Shown in pieces: positions 5,654 through 10,141 of a stretch of 10,141 bases of DNA. Under the pieces are notes generated by a model. It saw only the letters and a program-made list of their open reading frames with translations. It was not told where the DNA came from and made no database searches. The DNA is from Anaerolineae bacterium (GTDB lineage Bacteria > Chloroflexota > Anaerolineae > B4-G1). Position 1 is the stretch's first letter, and every line of letters starts with the position of its first letter. The translations under genes were made by a program, and so were the position numbers. The DNA is taken from assembly GCA_016783285.1 (NCBI GenBank), contig JADHWW010000176.1, positions 1 through 10,141 on the forward strand, in the 5' to 3' direction.

Positions 5654-8295
5654 CTATCAGATATACGTTACCTTTGGCCGATTCACAGGCTAAACTGTCG
5701 GTTGTGGGTGGCAAGGGCGCATCGCTGGCCCGGCTGGTGGCGGCAGAGTTGCCCGTCCCCGACGGCTTTCACGTCACCACCGATGCTTACCGGCAGTTTA
5801 TCGCCGAGAACGACTTACAGCCGTGCATCCTGGCCGCGCTGGAATCGGTTGACGCCGACCAACCCGCCACGCTAGAAGCCGCGTCTACCCAAATCCGCGC
5901 TATTTTCGCTACCGGGCGCGTTCCCACCGATGTCGCCGCCGCCATTGAGGCTGCTTACACTGACCTCGCCAATTCGCAATTCCCTGTCGCCGTGCGCTCT
6001 TCGGCCACGGCCGAGGACCTGCCCGACCTCTCCTTCGCCGGGCAGCAGGAAACCTACCTCAACGTGCGAGGCGCCGCCGCCGTGCAAGACGCGGCCAAAC
6101 GCTGCTGGGCTTCGCTGTGGACCGCGCGGGCCATAGGCTACCGGGCGCGGCACAACATTGACCAGGACGCCGTCAGCCTGGCGGTGGTGGTGCAGATCAT
6201 GGCTCCGGCAGAAGCGGCGGGCATCATGTTCACCGCCAACCCGCTGAACGGCAGCCGCGAGGAGGTGATGGTCAACGCCGCCTGGGGCTTGGGGGAGGCG
6301 ATTGTCAGCGGACTGGTGTCGCCCGATACGATCATCGCCGACAAGGCCACCGGTCAAGTCAAGCAGATCGAGGTCGCGGACAAGGCGGTGATGACCGTGC
6401 CCACGCCAGAAGGGACGACAGAGCAGCCCGTCGCCGAGTCCAGGCGCAACGCGCGGGTGCTGGACGACGCGCAGGTGGCCGAGTTGGCGCGCCTGGGCCG
6501 CCGGATCGAAGCACTTTACGACACACCGCAGGACATCGAGTGGTGTTGGGCGCAAGGACAGTTCTTCATCGTGCAGTCTCGACCGATCACCACCCTCGGC
6601 GAAACTGCGCTGCCGGAAGTGCCGCCACCGAGCAAGTGGAAAGGGCCGAATCGCAGGGCCAAGTACATGCGCGTCAACATTGTCGAATTGATGCCCAACC
6701 CGCTGACACCCTTGTTCGCCACGCTAGGCCGCCGAATCGTCAACGTAAGCATGAACCGCCTGATGATGGCCTTTTTTGCCAAGCCCGGTCTGATGCCGGA
6801 GGAACTGGTTATCACCATCCACGACTACGCCTACTATAACGGCGAGTTCACAGCCAAGCAGATCGGGCAGATCCTGCTGGGCAGCGTTGGCATTATGAAG
6901 CGCATGTTCACGGGAGCGGAGCAACGCTGGCGTGATGCACGCTCGCGCTACAAAGCAACCGTGGAAGAGTGGCAGGCCAGGCCGTGGCGCGAGTCCTCGG
7001 CCACCGAGATCCTGCACAGCGTGCCCGAGGTTCTGGGGCCGGCGATCGCGTATTACGGGGCGCTCGTGGGCGGCGTCATTCCGGCCGCCTGGATCAGCGA
7101 GGGGTTGTTCACCGTGGTCTATGATCGGCTGATCAAGCGCAAGAACGATCCTTCTGCCCCCACCTATCTGCTCGGTTTCGACAGCGCCCCCATCCTGGCC
7201 GAAAAGGCGCTCTACGACCTGGCCCAGTGGGCCCGTACCCGCCCCGGGCTGGCGGCGTGCCTGTCGCGCACGCCCGCGGCGCAGATCGCCGTTCAATACG
7301 TTCACTTTGTTCAGTACAAGCCTGAAGACGCCCAGACACCGCCGGGCGTGGACGAAGGTGATTGGCGCGAATGGCAGGCTCGCTTTCGCGCCTACTTGCA
7401 GCAGTATGGGGCCACGATCTACGATCTCGACTTTGCCAACCCCACACCGGCCGACGATCCGACGCCGGTGTTAGAGACCTGCAAGCTGTTCCTGCGGGGC
7501 GAGGGCAGCGATCCACACGCACGCCAGCGGGCGGCAGCGGAACGCCGTGAACAGGCAACCCAGGCGATGCTGAACCGATTGAGGGGCCTGCGCCTGCGCC
7601 TCTTTCGCAACCTCGTCACCCGGGCGCAAAAGTACGCCCCGCAGCGCGAAGACGGCCTGGCCGACATTGGCCTGGGCTATCCCCTGATACGGCAGATGCT
7701 GCTGGAGGTGGGGCGCCGTCTCGTACAAGCGGGCGGGATTGCAGAGGCCGCCGACGTCTTTTGGCTGGTTGAGGACGAGGTCGAGCAAGCCGCTGCCGCG
7801 CTCGACCGCGGAGAGCCGGTCAGCAGTATGACCGATGCCGTTCGGCAGCGCAAGGCATTATGGCAGGCTGAAAAGCGGGTGACGCCGCCGGTGTCCCTGC
7901 CTCTGCCGCCGAAATTCCTGATGAAAGTGCTGCCCGGACAATTCGGTGGCCAGACCGACGCTGCGGCCCGCGTCATCCGAGGCACCCCTTGCAGCCCGGG
8001 CTCCGTGACGGCCACGGCGCGCGTGATGCACAGACCGCAGGATTTCAACCAGATGAGACCCGGCGATGTGCTGGTGGCCGCGATCACGACACCGGCCTGG
8101 ACGCCGCTGTTCGCCATGGCTTCCGCCATCGTGACGGACATCGGCGGGCCGCTCAGCCACGGCTCCATCGTCGCCCGCGAGTACGGTATCCCCGCCGTGC
8201 TGGGCACCGGCGTTGCCACCCGGCGCATCCGCAGCGGGCAGATGATCGCTGTGGATGGTGGGCAAGGGATTGTGGAGATTCTGCGTGAAGCGTGA
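5650..8295 (+). CDS. Rifampicin phosphotransferase-like / PEP-synthase-family phosphotransferase (881 aa)
   Basis: ATP-grasp dikinase-type enzyme; family members use ATP to phosphorylate a swivelling histidine, which passes phosphate to an acceptor. The N-terminal ATP-grasp domain (1-318) has 'VVGGKGASLARL' (K22), 'VAVRSSATAEDLPDLSFAGQ' (R116), 'NAAWGLGEAIVSGLVSPD' and 'DIEWCW...FIVQSRPITT' (E297, Q309, R311). A central substrate-type domain spans about 330-755. The C-terminal His domain is about 770-881 with 'GGPLSHGSIVARE' (H837). It ends right after that domain and lacks the PEP/pyruvate TIM barrel of true PEP synthase and PPDK. This length and order match Rph, which inactivates rifamycins. 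The central domain cannot be assigned a substrate by eye, so another acceptor is quite possible. GTG 5650 is the start: AGAGGAGG lies six bases upstream and it overlaps the previous stop. All catalytic motifs are intact. Confidence 0.88.
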   Translation: MTIRYTLPLADSQAKLSVVGGKGASLARLVAAELPVPDGFHVTTDAYRQFIAENDLQPCILAALESVDADQPATLEAASTQIRAIFATGRVPTDVAAAIEAAYTDLANSQFPVAVRSSATAEDLPDLSFAGQQETYLNVRGAAAVQDAAKRCWASLWTARAIGYRARHNIDQDAVSLAVVVQIMAPAEAAGIMFTANPLNGSREEVMVNAAWGLGEAIVSGLVSPDTIIADKATGQVKQIEVADKAVMTVPTPEGTTEQPVAESRRNARVLDDAQVAELARLGRRIEALYDTPQDIEWCWAQGQFFIVQSRPITTLGETALPEVPPPSKWKGPNRRAKYMRVNIVELMPNPLTPLFATLGRRIVNVSMNRLMMAFFAKPGLMPEELVITIHDYAYYNGEFTAKQIGQILLGSVGIMKRMFTGAEQRWRDARSRYKATVEEWQARPWRESSATEILHSVPEVLGPAIAYYGALVGGVIPAAWISEGLFTVVYDRLIKRKNDPSAPTYLLGFDSAPILAEKALYDLAQWARTRPGLAACLSRTPAAQIAVQYVHFVQYKPEDAQTPPGVDEGDWREWQARFRAYLQQYGATIYDLDFANPTPADDPTPVLETCKLFLRGEGSDPHARQRAAAERREQATQAMLNRLRGLRLRLFRNLVTRAQKYAPQREDGLADIGLGYPLIRQMLLEVGRRLVQAGGIAEAADVFWLVEDEVEQAAAALDRGEPVSSMTDAVRQRKALWQAEKRVTPPVSLPLPPKFLMKVLPGQFGGQTDAAARVIRGTPCSPGSVTATARVMHRPQDFNQMRPGDVLVAAITTPAWTPLFAMASAIVTDIGGPLSHGSIVAREYGIPAVLGTGVATRRIRSGQMIAVDGGQGIVEILREA

Positions 8296-8314
8296 GACGT
8301 AAGGAGGACGCATT

Positions 8315-10141
8315 ATGAAGTTGGTATATCCGTTTACGACCGGTGAAACACCCGAACTGGCACAGGTCGGCGGCAAAGCTATGTCTCTGATCACGATGAC
8401 CCAACACAGCCTACCCGTCCCGCCCGGATTTGCCCTGACCGTTGCTTTCTTCGAGCCGTGGCTTGAGTACATTCAAAACACGCCTGAGTGGGGTCGAGCT
8501 CTGAACAGCTCACCTGAAGACCTGAAGCAAAACACGATTGCGGTCGAAGATCTATGCCGGGGTCTCGAACTGGACGACGCGCACAGGGAAGTCGTGGCAA
8601 AAGCGTTGGAATCCCTGAAGGCGAACGGCAAGACGCCCCTTCTTGCGGTCCGATCGTCGTCGCCCGAGGAGGATCTCGAAGGGCTTTCCTTCGCCGGAGG
8701 GTACGAGACGGTGCTTGGCGTCAAGGAGGAAACGCTGGAAGACGCGCTGCGCCGTTCGTTTGCCTCCTGCTTCGAAGTAGCGGAACCTATCAAGACCCCT
8801 CTCCTTCCCGCTCGCAGTTGTGCCTATCCGATGCGGAGGTGCTCGAGTTAACCGATATGCTCGTCAAGGTGGAGGGCTATTACCAGAAACCCATTGATAT
8901 CGAATGGGCCTTCGCAGATGGGAAGCCCTTCGACTTGGCTCAGGGCAGGCTGTACCTGCTCCAGGCCCGTCCGATCACGGCCTACTTTCCGCTGCCGGAG
9001 CCACTGCTCACGCCACCCGGGGAGCACAAGCGTTTGTATGGGGATCTGACGCTGGTCAAGTGGGGCATGCAGGAGCCTCTGTCAGTGATGGGGACGGACT
9101 ATTTACAGATCGTGAATTCAGAAATGCTCAAATTCACGATGGGCGAGGGTATTGGGCCGGACGCTGTGAATGCGATGAGATGTACGCTTGGGGGGCGGAC
9201 ATACGTTGTGCTCTCGAACAGCCTCAAGATGCAGGGAAAGAAAAGGGTGGCGAGCTATTCAAGATGATCCGTCAGAATCTTGGCCTGGGCCGGCAAGTGC
9301 TGCGAGCGATCAGGGATCCTATGGCGTTCAAGCAAAAGTATCTCGCAGAGGAAGAACAACTGCGCAGGGACCTGGCTTTGGAAATGGAAACGCGCGACGA
9401 GTTTTCCACGAGAGAGTTTGCCACGAGAACGATGCGCAGGATGATCGCGTACACCCAGGTCTTTATGCCCACGTTGGTCGCTGCGATCATTGCCAGGTCG
9501 AGGATAAAGAAACTCTTCAAGGACGACGACCCCGAGATCCGCGACCAGTTGATTTACCTTGAGCGCGCGCTGCCGCACAACGTCACCATCAAGATGGGCC
9601 TGGCAATGTACCACCTGGCCCGGTTTGAGGAAATCAGCGCGTGCGCGTCGGGGGAGGAATTTGCATCCAAACTCAAAGCAAGGGCCTTTTCTCCCGAGTT
9701 CCTTGAGGCGTGGGATGCGTTCATGAATGCCTATGGATGCCGTTCTCCGATGGAGATGGACCCGGCCGCTCCACGTTTCTACGAGCGATTGCCCCTGTTC
9801 TACGAGCAGTTGCGGACAATGGCGGATAACACGGATGCCGAGCAGAATCCGCAGGCCATCTACGAGAGAGCCACGGCAGAACGAGAAGCCGCCTACGATG
9901 CGCTCCTTCAGGTAGCGGAACGGAAAGGCAAACGCAAGGCTAAACAGTTCGCCCGGGATTACGTTACCTGGGTTGACCTGGGTGGCTACAGAGAGACGCC
10001 CAAGTACTATATAAGCCTGCTCACAGACATGTTCCGCAGGAGGGTTCTAGAGATTGCGCGATCCCTGGTTGACGCCGGGCGTCTAGACCACCCGGAGCAG
10101 GTGTTCGATCTCCACATAGATGATCTGGATAGAGGTCTTGC
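8315..10141 (+). pseudogene. Second Rph-type phosphotransferase, broken by a deletion and a frameshift; 3' end outside window
   Basis: Tandem paralogue of the preceding enzyme, 19 bases after it, with AAGGAGG seven bases before ATG 8315. Three frames are needed. Segment 1 (8315 to about 8775) has 'QVGGKAMSLITM', 'LLAVRSSSPEEDLEGLSFAGG' and 'RRSFASCFE', then drifts to a stop at 8849. Segment 2 (about 8800-9240) has 'CLSDAEVLELTDMLVKVEGY', 'PIDIEWAFADGK' and 'LYLLQARPITAY', then the start of the central domain, with a stop at 9265. Segment 3 (from about 9235, third frame) reads 'GELFKMIRQNLGLGRQVL' and stays open to the last base, ending in the 'IARSLVDAGRLDHPEQVFDL' helical region. About 100 residues of the ATP-grasp domain (the 'NPLN...AWGLGE' core) are missing between segments 1 and 2, so ATP use is lost. 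The second break fits a one-base loss near the AAAGAAAAGGG run. The His domain would lie past the window. Sequencing error could explain the second break but hardly the first. Confidence 0.82.
8926..8947 (+). repeat. 22-nt interspersed repeat, copy in the broken Rph-type gene
   Basis: CCCTTCGACTTGGCTCAGGG plus CA. In frame it gives 'PFDLAQG'. The family motif normally runs straight from 'FADGK' into 'LYLLQARPI'; here eight residues (PFDLAQGR) sit between them, next to the ATP-binding glutamate of 'DIEW'. It matches the reverse complement of 2736-2757 at 20 of 22 positions. Confidence 0.8.

Noticed and set aside
5872..6555. Reverse-strand frame of 227 codons opposite the Rph-type gene
   Set aside because: Entirely antisense to strongly conserved ATP-grasp motifs, with no ribosome site or domain of its own.
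5650..8295. Naming the enzyme PEP synthase (ppsA)
   Set aside because: It lacks the C-terminal PEP/pyruvate-binding barrel that follows the His domain in PEP synthase; the protein ends with the phosphohistidine domain as in Rph.
9230..9267. Programmed -1 frameshift at the AAAGAAAAGGG run in the second Rph-type gene
   Set aside because: No proper heptameric slippery site in the right phase and no obvious downstream stimulatory structure. The gene already carries a large deletion in its ATP-binding domain, so ordinary decay or a sequencing error is simpler.
8554..9267. A separate gene starting at 8554
   Set aside because: Its first 80 or so codons are out of frame with clear ATP-grasp coding sequence of the gene starting at 8315. 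Only the part after about 8800 is real, and it continues that same gene after the deletion.

Overview
The window looks like a chromosomal segment of a GC-rich member of the Chloroflexota (Anaerolineae or a related class). That placement is inferred from style: a very large MalT-type LuxR regulator, tandem regulator copies, a small 'TYQIQVQGRLD'-type protein and many short interspersed repeats. I could not check it by search. All genes I can support lie on the + strand; every reverse-strand frame looked like a shadow of a forward gene.

Layout. Positions 1-983 hold the 3' part of an insertion-sequence transposase that enters from the left. Positions 1046-1444 hold a decayed copy of a MalT-like regulator: promoter, start, Walker A loop, then a frameshift and an internal deletion. 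It is joined directly to the C-terminal half of a cystathionine gamma-synthase/lyase-type enzyme (1451-2056), also a remnant. A hairpin terminator closes this wreckage. A small gene for a one-pass membrane peptide follows (2184-2339), then a full-length 945-residue MalT-like regulator (2425-5262) with the same consensus promoter and leader as the decayed copy, ended by an intrinsic terminator.

The right half is an apparent operon. It has an extended -10 promoter (5378-5386) preceded by three phased direct repeats (5328-5370), a 76-residue conserved-looking small protein (5423-5653), and an 881-residue enzyme with ATP-grasp, central and phosphohistidine domains in the rifampicin phosphotransferase (Rph) order (5650-8295, overlapping by 4 bases). 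Last comes a second Rph-type gene (8315 to the window end) that is broken by a deletion in the ATP-grasp domain and a later frameshift. The regulator just upstream is a natural candidate to control the operon, but that is inference.

The most unusual signal is that genes here carry in-frame insertions of short repeats. A perfect 15-bp-arm palindrome sits at the same place in both regulator copies. A 22-nt repeat occurs in opposite orientations in the intact regulator and in the broken Rph gene, adding about eight codons each time. An octamer array with inverted arms sits in the regulator between its ATPase and helical-repeat parts. The reading frame survives each insertion, much as with the palindromic elements known inside Rickettsia genes.
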